From Lysobacter silvisoli (GTDB taxonomy: Bacteria; Pseudomonadota; Gammaproteobacteria; Xanthomonadales; Xanthomonadaceae): 64,000 nucleotides of DNA. The notes under the pieces are model-generated. The model was not told the origin of the DNA. It made no database searches and saw only the letters and a list, made by a program, of their open reading frames with translations. The stretch is from NCBI RefSeq assembly GCF_003382365.1, contig NZ_QTSU01000002.1, positions 124,001-188,000 on the forward strand, written 5' to 3'. Position numbers and translations under genes: made by a program. The number at the start of each line of letters is the position of its first letter. Position 1 is the first letter of the stretch. Positions 54,957 to 64,000 of the stretch are shown piece after piece.

Positions 54957-55137
54957 CGGATCGCGGCTCACGCCGCTCCTACCCAAGGCGCCAGCGCAGA
55001 CTCCACGCCGACCGAGGGCTTGGTCGCAACTGTGGATTCGCGGTCGCAGCTTGCGCAGCTACTACAGGGGTCAAGCGTGGCGCTCGTCGCAGGTGCGGAT
55101 TCGCGGTCGCGGCGTATGCCGCTCCTACCCAAGCCAC
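54957..55137. repeat. GGATTCGCGGTCGCAGCTTG-type repeats
   Basis: At least three related units (GATCGCGGCTCACGCCGCTCCTACCC and variants GTGGATTCGCGGTCGCAGCTTG...CTACTAC, and GCGGATTCGCGGTCGCGGCG...CTCCTACCC) lie before the citrate synthase terminator. They belong to the same family as at 38.2 and 59.5 kb. Confidence 0.8.
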
Positions 55138-55148
55138 AGTGCGCAAAA

Positions 55149-55180
55149 CGAAAACGCCCCGCGGATGGCGGGGCGTTTCG
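55149..55180 (-). terminator. Terminator of gltA
   Basis: AAACGCCCCGC (55152-55162) pairs with GCGGGGCGTTT (55168-55178) with a five-base loop. On the minus strand it is followed by TCGTTTTGCG. It lies 20 bases after the gltA stop. Confidence 0.85.
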
Positions 55181-55199
55181 TGCGGTGCGGCGCTGGCGA

Positions 55200-56507
<1,308 letters not shown>

Positions 56508-56712
56508 AAACAGCTCCTCATGTCTGCGCGCCGCAGGGATGGCCGCGGCGCGAGGTGGGGACAGGAATTCGCGGGCGTGCCGCGTTCGTGAATTATCGCA
56601 CACCGGCGTGGAGCACCGGCTCTGACTTTGGTCGTGGCGATGGACCGCGCCGTTGCACGGGCACGACGACGCCCGGCCGGTGCTGCGGCCGCGGCGGGCG
56701 GTTCGGAGGCGA

Positions 56713-56800
56713 CGGGGGAACGCAAATGCGAACGGCCGCCCGGTAAGGGGCGGCCGCGGGCCGGGAACGCGAACGGCCGCCCGGAGGCGGCCGTCGGCTG
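56713..56800 (-). terminator. Two GC-rich hairpins downstream of rpmE2
   Basis: GGCCGCC-GGCGGCC stems: CGGCCGCC near 56731 with GGGGCGGCCG, and ACGGCCGCC (56773-56781) with GGCGGCCGT (56786-56794). Both follow the sequence GCGAACGGCCGCCCGG. They lie past the rpmE2 stop and could terminate it, but no long T-run follows. The rest of the region 56508-56830, between gltA and rpmE2, shows no gene. Confidence 0.5.
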
Positions 56801-56830
56801 GCGGCGCGGGCGGATGCCCGCAGCGCGCGA

Positions 56831-57073
56831 TTACTTCTGCGCGTAGCGCTTGCGGAACTTGTCGACGCGGCCGCTGGTGTCCATGATCTTGTGCTTGCCC
56901 GTGTAGAACGGGTGCGAGGCCGAGCTGATATCGACCTTGATCAGCGGATACTCGTTGCCGTCGAGCGTGATCGTTTCCTTGCTCGACAGGGTCGAACGGG
57001 TAACGATCTGGAAGTCGGTGGTGACGTCCTGGAACACGACTTCACGGTATTGGGGATGGATGCCTGCCTTCAT
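56831..57073 (-). CDS. rpmE2: Ribosomal protein L31, type B (zinc-independent)
   Basis: This 80-residue 50S protein has the sequence [41 protein letters not shown] and [22 protein letters not shown]. This is the B-form without the four-cysteine zinc motif. Type B paralogues replace the zinc-binding L31 when zinc is scarce in several bacteria; whether this genome has the other form cannot be seen here. AAGG lies upstream of ATG 57073. Confidence 0.95.
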   Translation of the reverse strand: MKAGIHPQYREVVFQDVTTDFQIVTRSTLSSKETITLDGNEYPLIKVDISSASHPFYTGKHKIMDTSGRVDKFRKRYAQK

Positions 57074-57199
57074 GGCACTCAACCTTAAGGTGTGCGGGAA
57101 AGTCGCGCAGTATAGCGGCCATCCTGGACCGGGTGCAAGTCCGGCCTGCCTGGCCCCAGCGGCGCGCTGCCCTGCCAGGACCCGGCGATCCCCCCTTTA

Positions 57200-57309
57200 C
57201 CGTCATTCCGGCGAAAGCCGGAACCCATTTGCTGCTAAGGGCTCCGGGGAAGCGCGGCCCGGCGGGAGGCCAAGATCAAAATGGGTTCCGGCTTTCGCCG
57301 GAATGACGG
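57200..57309. repeat. 31-bp perfect inverted repeat
   Basis: The left arm 57200-57230 begins CCGTCATTCCGGCGAAAGCC. The right arm 57279-57309 is its exact reverse complement, with a 48-bp loop. Each arm also holds an internal CCGGCGAAAGCCGG-type palindrome. This is a known type of dispersed repeat in Xanthomonadaceae. No gene is supported between 57074 and 57359. Confidence 0.9.
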
Positions 57310-57359
57310 AGGGGGTCAGGGCGAGAGCGTCCTGAGTCGCGCCTCACCCCACCCTCGCC

Positions 57360-58295
57360 TCAAATCGCCGCCAGCGCCGCCTGGATCAGCCCCTCGAAAC
57401 GGGCCTGGTCGTAGCGCATCAGGATCGACACCCGGGCCGCCTCGCCGCCCTCGCCGCGCCAGTCCACGATGGTCGCGCCGCGGCCATGGCGGCCGTCCAG
57501 CTCGATCGCCAGGGCGCGGTCCAGCACTTCCGTCGCGCCGTCCGGGTCCAGGGCGTAGGCCATGGCCAGGGCGTCGGCGGCATGCCAGTGGTCGCCGCGG
57601 CGGTCGGCCGACCACAGCCGGGTTTTCTCGGAGATGCGTTGGTAGAAACGCGCGCGCGCGCTGTCGGCCTGCAGCCAGCGCTCGACCTCGTCGTGCAGGA
57701 AGCCGTGCGCGATCACCGCCTCCCAGTCGGCCAGGTCGATGTGCGGGAAGGCCTCGAACACGATGTGCGCGGCCTCGGGATCGAAGTAGATGTTGAACTC
57801 GGCGGCCGGGGTGATATTGCCGCGGCAGGTGACCGCGCCGCCCATGACCACGAACCGGGCCACGCGCTCGGGCAGGGTCGGGTCCAGCTTCAGCGCCAGG
57901 GCGATGTTGGTCAGCGGGCCCAGCGCCACCAGCAGCAGCTTGCCCGCGTGCTCGTGCGACAGGCGCAGGATCGCCAGCGCGGCGTGCTCGGCCTCGACTG
58001 CGCGCGCGGGTGCGTCGTAACCCACGTCGCCGAAGCCGTCGCGGCCGTGCACGTAGCCGGCGTCCGGCGAGGGGTGCAGCAGCGGCGCGGCGGCGCCGGC
58101 GTAGACCGGCGCGTCCACGCCGCAGACTTCGCACAGCTTGAGCGCGTTGCGCACGGTATGTTCCAGGCCGACGTTGCCGGCGGCGATGGTCAGGCCGACC
58201 AGCTCGTGGCGCGGGTCGTTGAAGGCCATCAGCAGGGCGAGCGCGTCGTCCACGCCCGGGTCGGTGTCGATCAGCAGGGGAATGCGGTCGGTCAT
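57360..58295 (-). CDS. Inosine/uridine-preferring nucleoside hydrolase
   Basis: This 311-residue hydrolase has the family's calcium-binding motif DTDPGVDDALAL at about 9-20, AGNVGLEHTVRN, VMGGAVTCRGNITPAAEFNI (with Asn/Glu) and LADWEAVIA. The His in the ALAMAYALDP region (about 231-240) is the general acid zone. It splits nucleosides to base and ribose. It is downstream of the DUF4166 gene with the start overlapping by four bases, so it is probably cotranscribed. Confidence 0.93.
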   Translation of the reverse strand: MTDRIPLLIDTDPGVDDALALLMAFNDPRHELVGLTIAAGNVGLEHTVRNALKLCEVCGVDAPVYAGAAAPLLHPSPDAGYVHGRDGFGDVGYDAPARAVEAEHAALAILRLSHEHAGKLLLVALGPLTNIALALKLDPTLPERVARFVVMGGAVTCRGNITPAAEFNIYFDPEAAHIVFEAFPHIDLADWEAVIAHGFLHDEVERWLQADSARARFYQRISEKTRLWSADRRGDHWHAADALAMAYALDPDGATEVLDRALAIELDGRHGRGATIVDWRGEGGEAARVSILMRYDQARFEGLIQAALAAI

Positions 58296-58888
58296 GTAAC
58301 CACTCTTTCTACAGGGACGGCCGATGCGGCCGGGATGGCGTGCAGCGCGCCTTCGTAGCGCAGCAGTTCGCCGAAGGGAAACAGCGAGAAGGCGACGGCG
58401 AAGCGGTAACGCTCGCCGTCCTCGATACGTTTGTAGGCGTCGGTGCGCGGGAACAGGAAACGCGGCAGCGGCAGGCCGCGCAGCGCGACCGAGCGCAGCC
58501 GCCAGCGCCAGCCGCCGCCGTCCAGATCCACGCCCAGGTGCAGTCGAACCGGGCCGGTGTCCTCGCGCCAGTAGCCGTCCGGGTAGCGCCCGACCGGGCG
58601 GAACACCGACACCAGTTCGCTGCCGTCGTCGAAGCGCCGGCGCCAGTGCATGGCCTGGCCGTCGTGGACGATGCGGACCTGGAACCCGCGCCGCGGCGTG
58701 TCGACAGGGATGCCCAGGCGGCGCGCCAGGCGCCTGCCCAGGCGCCCGGCCAGGCCGCTACCGGTGGCGATCGCGACGTCGCCGCTCAGGGTGCCGCCGC
58801 TGCGGTGCAGCGCTTGCAGCAAGGGGTGCAGCCGCTCGTAGGCGGGGCCGAACCACTGCGTAGCCGCGTTGTGAGGGGCTCCCGGCAT
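58292..58888 (-). CDS. DUF4166 family protein
   Basis: This 198-residue protein starts with WFGPAYERLHPLLQALHRSG and has FQVRIVHDGQAMHWRRRFDDGSELVS. It ends with FAVAFSLFPFGELLRYEGAL, the pattern of DUF4166 domains found alone or fused to saccharopine dehydrogenase-like proteins. Function unknown. ATG 58888 is chosen because the upstream frame runs into repeats. It overlaps the nucleoside hydrolase start, so it comes first in the unit. Confidence 0.8.
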   Translation of the reverse strand: MPGAPHNAATQWFGPAYERLHPLLQALHRSGGTLSGDVAIATGSGLAGRLGRRLARRLGIPVDTPRRGFQVRIVHDGQAMHWRRRFDDGSELVSVFRPVGRYPDGYWREDTGPVRLHLGVDLDGGGWRWRLRSVALRGLPLPRFLFPRTDAYKRIEDGERYRFAVAFSLFPFGELLRYEGALHAIPAASAVPVERVVT

Positions 58889-59007
58889 CCGGGGGGTGCG
58901 CTCCTGGCGGCGGGACACTATAGCCAGAGTTTTGACGGTTTGTGTGGCGGGCGGGGCTGGGAGGCGGGCTTTGGCCGGATTGCCGCCGTGGTGTGTGGGG
59001 GCGCGTG

Positions 59008-59352
59008 CCCTCACCCCAACCCCTCTCCCGCAAGCGGGAGAGGGGCTAAAGCAACAGCGGCGGCTCTGTCCCCTCTCCCGCTTGCGGGAGAGGGCTAGGG
59101 TGAGGGGGTGAGCGCAAAGCGCGAATGCTCTTGATCGGGCCCCGAACTCGCCACGCAAATAGAAGACCCAGAGGGCGGCGCACAGGACGTGCGCCGTTCT
59201 CCGCTCGGGCAGGAGGCCCGATCGGAAAATCCCCGCGCCCACTCCGATCTCGCACGGGAGCTCTGGGGCAGCGTTTTTCTTTGGTTACTTTCTTTTGACG
59301 CTTATCAAAAGAAAGTGACCCGGCCGCTTGCGGACGGAAGCTGTTGCTGTTG
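59008..59352. repeat. Second copy of the composite repeat module
   Basis: This region starts with CCCTCACCCCAACCCCTCTC and a palindrome, then CCCTCTCCCGCTTGCGGGAGAGGG, CTAGGGTGAGGGGGTGAGCG, GCGAATGCTCTTGATC, a GGCGCACAGGACGTGCGCC stem and GGAAAATCCCCGCGCC. It ends with CGATCTCGCACGGGAGCTCT, the GGTTACTTTCTTTTG/CAAAAGAAAGTGACC stem and CGGCCGCTTGCGGACGGAAG. It matches 54.4-54.9 kb in order. The 678-bp gap 58889-59566 has no gene that I can support. Confidence 0.85.
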
Positions 59353-59368
59353 CTTGAAGGCAAGAGTT

Positions 59369-59566
59369 AAAGAGCAAATCCCCCTCAATCCCCCTTTGTC
59401 AAAGGGGGACGACAAGCAAAGGCGGAAGCAGGGGAGACGAGGTTGCGGCGTAGGTGTGGATTCGCGGTCGCAGCTTGCGCAGCTCCTACAAGGGGCAGTC
59501 GCGGCATTCGTCGTAGTTGTGGATACGCGGTCGCGGCTTACGCCGCTCCTACCCCAAGGTGGGATG
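59369..59566. repeat. CCCCCTTTG palindrome and GGATTCGCGGTCGCAGCTTG repeats
   Basis: A palindrome CCCCCTTTGTCAAAGGGGG (about 59390-59408) is followed by GTGGATTCGCGGTCGCAGCT-TGCGCAGCTCCTACAAGG and GTGGATACGCGGTCGCGGCT-TACGCCGCTCCTACCCC (to 59562). The two are head-to-tail units of the 38.2/55.0-kb family. They end at the stop of the GH99-like gene. Confidence 0.8.
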
Positions 59567-60670
59567 TCAGGGCGCTGGTGCCGTTGGGAAACGCGAGAGC
59601 CAGTAGCGGGTACGGCGCAGGTAGTGGTCGGGCGGCAGCGGGGCGTAGTCGGAATAGCGGCCGGCACCGTCTCTGGGCGCCGCAGGCTCCAGCTGCGTGC
59701 CCTCATGCCATTCGTTGAACGAGGTGATCGAGACCCACTGCGCGCCGCTGTCGGCGGCCGCGGCGAACATCGCGTCGTAGTAGGCGCCGTCCTGCCGACC
59801 GCGCTCGTTGGCGCGGTTCCAGGGCCGCACCCGGCGGTCGCTGTAGCCCGGCCCCACCGAGGGAATGAAGCGCAGGCCGTGCTCGTCGGCCCAGCGCTGC
59901 AGCTGCGGCCAATGCTCGGGCGTGGAACCCCACGTGAAGCCGCGGCTGGCGAAGTAGGTGTAGACGCCATCGAAGCCCGAGGCGAGGAAGTACGGGCCCT
60001 CGCCGGCCTGCACCCACAGGCCGATCACATCGGCGTCGTAGGCGCCGCCGCGGATCGACTCGGCGCCGCCCGCGCGCAACAACCTGGCCCAGTCCGATGC
60101 GGGCAACTGGTAGGAGTCGTAGACGAAGAACAGCGGCCGGCCCGTGCCCGGGTCGCGGTAGAACGCCGGGTGGCGGCCGAAATCGTCGACCGCGGCGAGC
60201 AACTGCGCGCGCGCGGCCGCCAGCGTCGGCCGCGACGCCGGTTCGATCTGGAAGCAGATGCGCAAGCCATGCCGCGCCGCGGCGTCGAACAAGGCCCGCA
60301 GGCTGCGGTAGCTCGGGTCCTCACGACCCAGCCAGGTCACCGCGACCACGCCGATGCCGGCCTGCGCGATCATCGCCATATGCCGCTCGGCCACGGCCGG
60401 ATCGGCGCTGCTGTACTCGCCCAGTGCCGGATAGAAATCGGCGGCGATGTCGCCGCCGCCGGGGATCTCGGGCGAATCCGGGTCCTGCGGCCGCAGCTTG
60501 AGCACCGGATGCGCCCAATGCAGGCGCGCGCCGTCGTGTTCGGGGCTGCCGTACCAGTTGTAGTAGAAGACGATCGCGCGCGGATGCGGCGCCGGCAGCG
60601 CGTCGCGCTGCGGAGCGGCGCAGGCCGCCAGCCACAGCGCGCACAGCGCCAGCGCCGCGCGCAGCCTCAC
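59567..60670 (-). CDS. GH99-like glycosidase, putative endo-alpha-mannosidase lipoprotein
   Basis: This 367-residue protein has a lipoprotein signal (LALCALWLAAC, lipobox LAAC). It then starts with AIVFYYNWYGSPEHDG, has GEYSSADPAVAERHMAMIAQAGIGVVAVTW and the C-terminal SITSFNEWHEGTQLEPA. This last is the signature of GH99/GH71-type barrels, with the catalytic Glu in EWHEGTQ. GH99 cleaves internal Glc/Man-alpha-1,3-Man or mannan side chains. The GTG at 60670 overlaps the GH47 stop (GTGA) and puts the signal peptide at the N-terminus; no ATG would do so. It is downstream of GH47 and GH2 genes and likely the last step of this operon. The exact substrate is inference. Confidence 0.85.
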   Translation of the reverse strand: MRLRAALALCALWLAACAAPQRDALPAPHPRAIVFYYNWYGSPEHDGARLHWAHPVLKLRPQDPDSPEIPGGGDIAADFYPALGEYSSADPAVAERHMAMIAQAGIGVVAVTWLGREDPSYRSLRALFDAAARHGLRICFQIEPASRPTLAAARAQLLAAVDDFGRHPAFYRDPGTGRPLFFVYDSYQLPASDWARLLRAGGAESIRGGAYDADVIGLWVQAGEGPYFLASGFDGVYTYFASRGFTWGSTPEHWPQLQRWADEHGLRFIPSVGPGYSDRRVRPWNRANERGRQDGAYYDAMFAAAADSGAQWVSITSFNEWHEGTQLEPAAPRDGAGRYSDYAPLPPDHYLRRTRYWLSRFPTAPAP

Positions 60671-62100
60671 TGCGGCTTGGCCGCCGGCAGATGCAGCGGA
60701 TGCGCCTCGGTGTTGAAGGTCACCGTCTTGAAGTCCAGCGTCTGCGCCGGCGCGAACAGCAGGTAGTAGTACTTGAAGGTCTCGGCGAAGAGGAAGCTCT
60801 CCATCGAGTCGTCCTGCTGCTTGCTGGTCACGTCCTTGAGCGCGGCGTAGCCGGCCTCGGTGCGGCAGTGGCGGACGAAGTCCTCGAAGAACTCGCGGCC
60901 CATGGCCCGGTACTGCGGCTCGCCGGTGAGCACGTGCAGGTAATAGGCCGACTCGACGATCTCCGGCCGCAGCGCATAGCCCGGCGAGGCCACCTGCATC
61001 TTGGCGTAGTCCAGCGACTCCGGCTCGATGCCGTGCAGGCGCCACATCTTCAGGCCCGAATCCTGCAGCCGGCGCGCGCGGTCCAGGTCGCCGCCCAGGG
61101 CCAGCAGCGCCGGCATGAACGCGTCCAGCGCGCCGTAGCGGGTGGCGGTGCGCTTGCCGGTGGTCATGTCGGCATGGCCGTACCACAGCTCGCGCTCGCG
61201 CACTTCGTCGGCCAGGTGCTGGTTGACGGCGACGATGCTCTGGTCCCACATGGCCTTGCACTCGGCGTCGCCGAACAGACGCCAGCACTTGTACAAGTAC
61301 TCGTAGTAGGAATCGATGCCGCCGCCGATGTGCGAGCCGGTGTCGGTCCAGCGGCCGCTTTCCACATCGATCCAGGAGCCGACCAGGCCGGTCTTGGGAT
61401 CGCGGCGATTGTAGGTTTCGACCAGCGCGCGCTTGGCCTTGTCGTAGTAGACCGGATTGCCGGTGAACTTGGACAGCATGCCGAACTCGATCAGCAAGGT
61501 GCCGGTCTCGGCCGGGTTGCTGACCTTGCCGCGGGTCTTGCCGGTGCGCAGGTTGACGTGGGTGTACGGCAGGCCGGTGGGCGAATCGAACACCGGCAGC
61601 AGGCGCCTGCCCAGGTCGTCGGCGAGCTTCAGCAGGCGCTCATCGCCCGTCATCTGGTAAGCCGACAGCAGGCCACCGAGCAGGCGGATGGTGACTTCGA
61701 AGTTCTGCACGTACATGTCGTGGTCGAAACCGAGCTGGGTCGCGATCAGCTCGCGCGCCTCGTCCGCCTCGGTCTTCAGGCCCATCAGCACCAGGGTGTC
61801 CAACGCATCCACGGGGGTCATCAGCAGCGAATGCGCGTACCAGTCGTGACCGCTCTTGCTCAGCGGCTTGAGCGCGTCGCGGCCCCAGGCGTAGCGCTTG
61901 TAGCCCTGCCAGGCATGCCGGGTTTCCTGCTTGACCTGTTCGGCCAGGCGCGCGGCTTCGGCCTCGTCGACGGTGGCGGCGGGCGCGACGGTGGCGGTGG
62001 GCGCGGGCGTCGACGGCGTTGCAGCGCTGTCGGCGGCGGGCTGGGCGCAACCGGCGATCAGGGCGGCGGCGATGAGGCAGGCGAGCGTGCGTAGTTTCAT
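60667..62100 (-). CDS. GH47-family alpha-1,2-mannosidase, lipoprotein
   Basis: This 477-residue lipoprotein (LACLIAAALIAGC, lipobox IAGC) has an Ala/Thr/Pro-rich spacer followed by an (alpha/alpha)7 barrel. GH47 features are HAWQGYKRYAWGRDALKPLS, SLLMTPVDALDTLVLMGLK (Asp), FEVTIRLLGGLLSAYQMTGD (Glu), GGGIDSYYEYLYK (Glu/Asp), RPEIVESAYYLHVLTG (Glu) and the terminal TFNTEAHPL (Ca-binding Thr region). Such inverting calcium enzymes trim Man-alpha-1,2-Man. They are common in eukaryotes and rarer in bacteria. The gene lies 68 bp after the GH2 gene and overlaps the GH99 gene by four bases. Confidence 0.93.
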   Translation of the reverse strand: MKLRTLACLIAAALIAGCAQPAADSAATPSTPAPTATVAPAATVDEAEAARLAEQVKQETRHAWQGYKRYAWGRDALKPLSKSGHDWYAHSLLMTPVDALDTLVLMGLKTEADEARELIATQLGFDHDMYVQNFEVTIRLLGGLLSAYQMTGDERLLKLADDLGRRLLPVFDSPTGLPYTHVNLRTGKTRGKVSNPAETGTLLIEFGMLSKFTGNPVYYDKAKRALVETYNRRDPKTGLVGSWIDVESGRWTDTGSHIGGGIDSYYEYLYKCWRLFGDAECKAMWDQSIVAVNQHLADEVRERELWYGHADMTTGKRTATRYGALDAFMPALLALGGDLDRARRLQDSGLKMWRLHGIEPESLDYAKMQVASPGYALRPEIVESAYYLHVLTGEPQYRAMGREFFEDFVRHCRTEAGYAALKDVTSKQQDDSMESFLFAETFKYYYLLFAPAQTLDFKTVTFNTEAHPLHLPAAKPQ

Positions 62101-62168
62101 CAGGGTCACCAAGGGTCGTGGGGGCGCCGCGCCGGGAGCGGCGGGCGCTGCGGGGTTCGCTAGCGCCA

Positions 62169-64000
62169 TCAGGGCGCGCCGAGCCAGCGCAGGCGCAGGC
62201 TGCGGCGCAGGCGTTCCAGGTCGGCATCGGCGCGCACGCGCAGTTGCACGCTCTCGCCGGGCAGCAGGGTCAGGGCGTTGTCGGACAACTGGGCGTCCAG
62301 GCCGTCGAACTCGATCCACAGCGCGCGCGTCAGCGCGCCGGCCTGCAGCGTCAGTACCGCGGCGTCGCCGTCGCGGCGCCACTGCGTGCGCAGCTGCGGG
62401 TCGGCCAGGGCCAGGGACTTGGCCTCGTCGAAATAGACCACGCGGCGCGAGACCGGCTCGCCCGCGACCTGCAGTTCGAACACCGCGGCGGTGCGGCGCG
62501 GGTCGGCGCCGCGCAGCAGCTCGGCATCGCTCCAGGCGCCGGCGGCGGTGGCCGCCAGCGGCGCCAGCGTGACCTGGCCCTGGTCGCGCCAGTGTTCGCG
62601 GCCGTCGAAATCGATGACCCGCAGCGTCCATTGCGCGGGCTTTGCCTGGGTGCGGTCCGACAGCAGGTTCAGCGCGGTGCGGCCGTCCTTGCGCAGCGCC
62701 GACGCCGCCACCGGAGCGAAGAAGCGCCGGGCGTGGAACTGCAGCGCCTTCCAGCGGCCGTAGTAGTCGATGCTGGACCAGGACGCGCCTGGCCAGACGT
62801 CGTTGAGCTGCCAGTACAGCGAGCCCATGGTGTGCGGCCGGCTGGCGCGGTGGTGCAGTGCGGCCAGCTCGATGCCCTCGGCCTGCATGACCTGGCTGAG
62901 GTAGACGAAGTCGGCGAAATCGCGCGGCTCGCCGTAACCGGCGCGGATGTACAGCAGCAGGCGCTCGTTGCCGGCGCCGGCCAGGAACTTCTGGTGCGCG
63001 CGCACCACCGGCGTGGCTAGGCCCTGCTCGGCCTTGCTCGCGAACGTGTCCACCGTGCGCAGCACCGGCCAGGCCTGCAGGCCGAACTCGGACATGAAGC
63101 GCGGCGACTCGCCCAGGTAGGCGGCGATCGGCTTGGAGCCGGCCCACACGTCCCAGTAGTGCTTGTCGCCCTTGGCCGAGTCGTTGGCCTTCTCGTCCAG
63201 GTCGTTGCTGGGCGAGCTGGACCAGTACGGCACCTCGCCCGACTCGCGCGCCACCACGTCGCGCAGGTCGCGGCCGAACAGCTGCACGTAGCCGTCCCAC
63301 ACTTCTTGCGCGAACGCGGGATCGGCCTGGGTCAGGGTGCGCCGGTGGCCCCAGTCCTTCCAGGCGGTCTCCTCTTCGTTGTTGCCGCACCACAGCACGA
63401 TGCTGGGATGGCGGCGCAGGCGCCGCACCTGATCGCGCGCCTCGGCCACGGCGTTGGCGCGGAAGCCCGCGTCGTAGCCCGGCTGCATGCCGCCGCCGTA
63501 CATAAAGTCCTGCCACACCATCAGGCCCAGCTCGTCGGCCAGGTCGAAGAAGGCGTCGCTCTCGTAGTAGCCGCCGCCCCAGTTGCGCAGCATGTTCATG
63601 TTGGCCGCGCGCGCGTCTTCCAGGGTCTTGCGCAGGCGCTGCGTGGACACGCGTGCCGGAAACATGTCGAAGGGAATCGCGTTGGCGCCCTTGGCGAAGA
63701 TTTCGATGCCGTTGACCGCGAAGGCGAAGCCCTGCCCCGCCGCATCGCGCGGGCGGCGCAGTTCGACCCGGCGCAGGCCGGTGCGCTGCTGCACCTGGGC
63801 CTGTTGACCGCCCTCGCCGCGCAGGCGCGCGCGGAAGGTGTACAGCGCCTGTTCGCCGTAGCCGTACGGGTACCAGCGCCGCGGCCGTTCGATGCGCAAG
63901 GGCAGGCTCAGCGTCTGCTCGCCCGCCCGCAGCGTGATCTTCTGGCGCAAGCTACGCGCGCGCCGGCCGTCGGGGTCCAGCCAATCTACTTCCAAGGTCG
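62169..64000 (-). CDS. GH2 beta-mannosidase (5' end beyond window)
   Basis: The visible C-terminal 609 residues are of a GH2 beta-mannosidase, which removes beta-1,4-linked mannose from glycan cores. They include the jelly-roll/Ig part (RWYPYGYGEQALYTFRARL), FAVNGIEIFAKGANAIPFDM and MLRNWGGGYYESDAFFDLAD. The acid/base is in VLWCGNNEEETAW (Asn-Glu). The nucleophile Glu is in FMSEFGLQAWP, followed by SLYWQLNDVWPGASWSSIDY. The C-terminal Ig-like domains end in GLDAQLSDNALTLLPGES. The frame is open at base 64000, so the N-terminus with the sugar-binding domain and signal is missing. It is first of the visible glycosidase cluster, followed by GH47 and GH99. Confidence 0.95.
   Translation of the reverse strand, partial: TLEVDWLDPDGRRARSLRQKITLRAGEQTLSLPLRIERPRRWYPYGYGEQALYTFRARLRGEGGQQAQVQQRTGLRRVELRRPRDAAGQGFAFAVNGIEIFAKGANAIPFDMFPARVSTQRLRKTLEDARAANMNMLRNWGGGYYESDAFFDLADELGLMVWQDFMYGGGMQPGYDAGFRANAVAEARDQVRRLRRHPSIVLWCGNNEEETAWKDWGHRRTLTQADPAFAQEVWDGYVQLFGRDLRDVVARESGEVPYWSSSPSNDLDEKANDSAKGDKHYWDVWAGSKPIAAYLGESPRFMSEFGLQAWPVLRTVDTFASKAEQGLATPVVRAHQKFLAGAGNERLLLYIRAGYGEPRDFADFVYLSQVMQAEGIELAALHHRASRPHTMGSLYWQLNDVWPGASWSSIDYYGRWKALQFHARRFFAPVAASALRKDGRTALNLLSDRTQAKPAQWTLRVIDFDGREHWRDQGQVTLAPLAATAAGAWSDAELLRGADPRRTAAVFELQVAGEPVSRRVVYFDEAKSLALADPQLRTQWRRDGDAAVLTLQAGALTRALWIEFDGLDAQLSDNALTLLPGESVQLRVRADADLERLRRSLRLRWLGAP

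Noticed and set aside
54630-54986. Small minus-strand frames with KKVTKEK
   Set aside because: They come from the GGTTACTTTCTTT repeat, appear again at 59.0-59.4 kb with different surroundings, and have no ribosome-binding site.

Overview
The window is about 64 kb of very GC-rich chromosome from a gammaproteobacterium of the family Xanthomonadaceae, most likely Lysobacter or a close relative. This rests on gene neighbourhoods I recognise: the glycolytic block with class I aldolase, pyk, pgk and gap; ponA/mrcA divergent from pilMNOPQ; DUF3999/DUF2339; the Bat operon. It also rests on the dispersed repeats typical of this family. No rRNA, tRNA, CRISPR array, phage or transposase gene was seen. 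Both ends cut genes: recQ at the left lacks its N-terminus, and a GH2 beta-mannosidase at the right lacks its N-terminus.

Layout. 1-8.2 kb: recQ, then a mostly minus-strand central-metabolism block (class I fructose-bisphosphate aldolase, a frameshifted membrane protein gene, pyruvate kinase, a HAD phosphatase coupled to pgk) with a GNAT acetyltransferase and a small secreted protein between. 8.3-12.4 kb: a DUF2339/DUF3999 membrane pair. 12.5-17.1 kb: class Ia ribonucleotide reductase nrdA-nrdB behind tandem NrdR boxes and a cobalamin riboswitch, then a hotdog thioesterase. 17.3-23.8 kb: gap, ompW, an S1/P1 nuclease, a persulfide-dioxygenase-like metallohydrolase, a molybdopterin-fold protein and modABC. 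23.8-28 kb: a BlaI repressor/M56 sensor pair with operator-like dyads, divergent from an acetyl-CoA hydrolase/transferase.

28-34.4 kb is the accessory part: a methyltransferase-like protein, a ClpP-fold envelope protein, three tandem small secreted proteins sharing a Cys-X17-18-Cys module, a Cys-rich secreted protein, and a two-gene unit made of a RebB-family (R-body) protein overlapping a TPR/PAS membrane protein. 34.5-45.3 kb: transketolase, a dicarboxylate/amino acid symporter and a six-gene MoxR-Bat operon. 45.4-53.4 kb: pilMNOPQ (type IV pilus alignment complex and secretin) divergent from penicillin-binding protein 1A. 53.6-58.9 kb: an unknown protein, citrate synthase, zinc-independent L31, nucleoside hydrolase and a DUF4166 protein. 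59.6-64 kb: a glycosidase operon (GH2 beta-mannosidase, GH47 alpha-mannosidase, GH99 endo-mannosidase) that looks built to take apart mannose-rich glycans such as eukaryotic N-glycans.

Intergenic regions carry several dispersed repeat families: CCCTCTCCCG palindromes, GTAGGAGCGGCGTAAGCCGCGA-type elements, CCCCCTTT/AAAGGGGG palindromes, and a composite module found at 54.4-54.9 and 59.0-59.4 kb. The strongest regulatory result is the double control of nrdAB by NrdR and vitamin B12. The least understood parts are the R-body/TPR-PAS unit and the tandem small secreted proteins.
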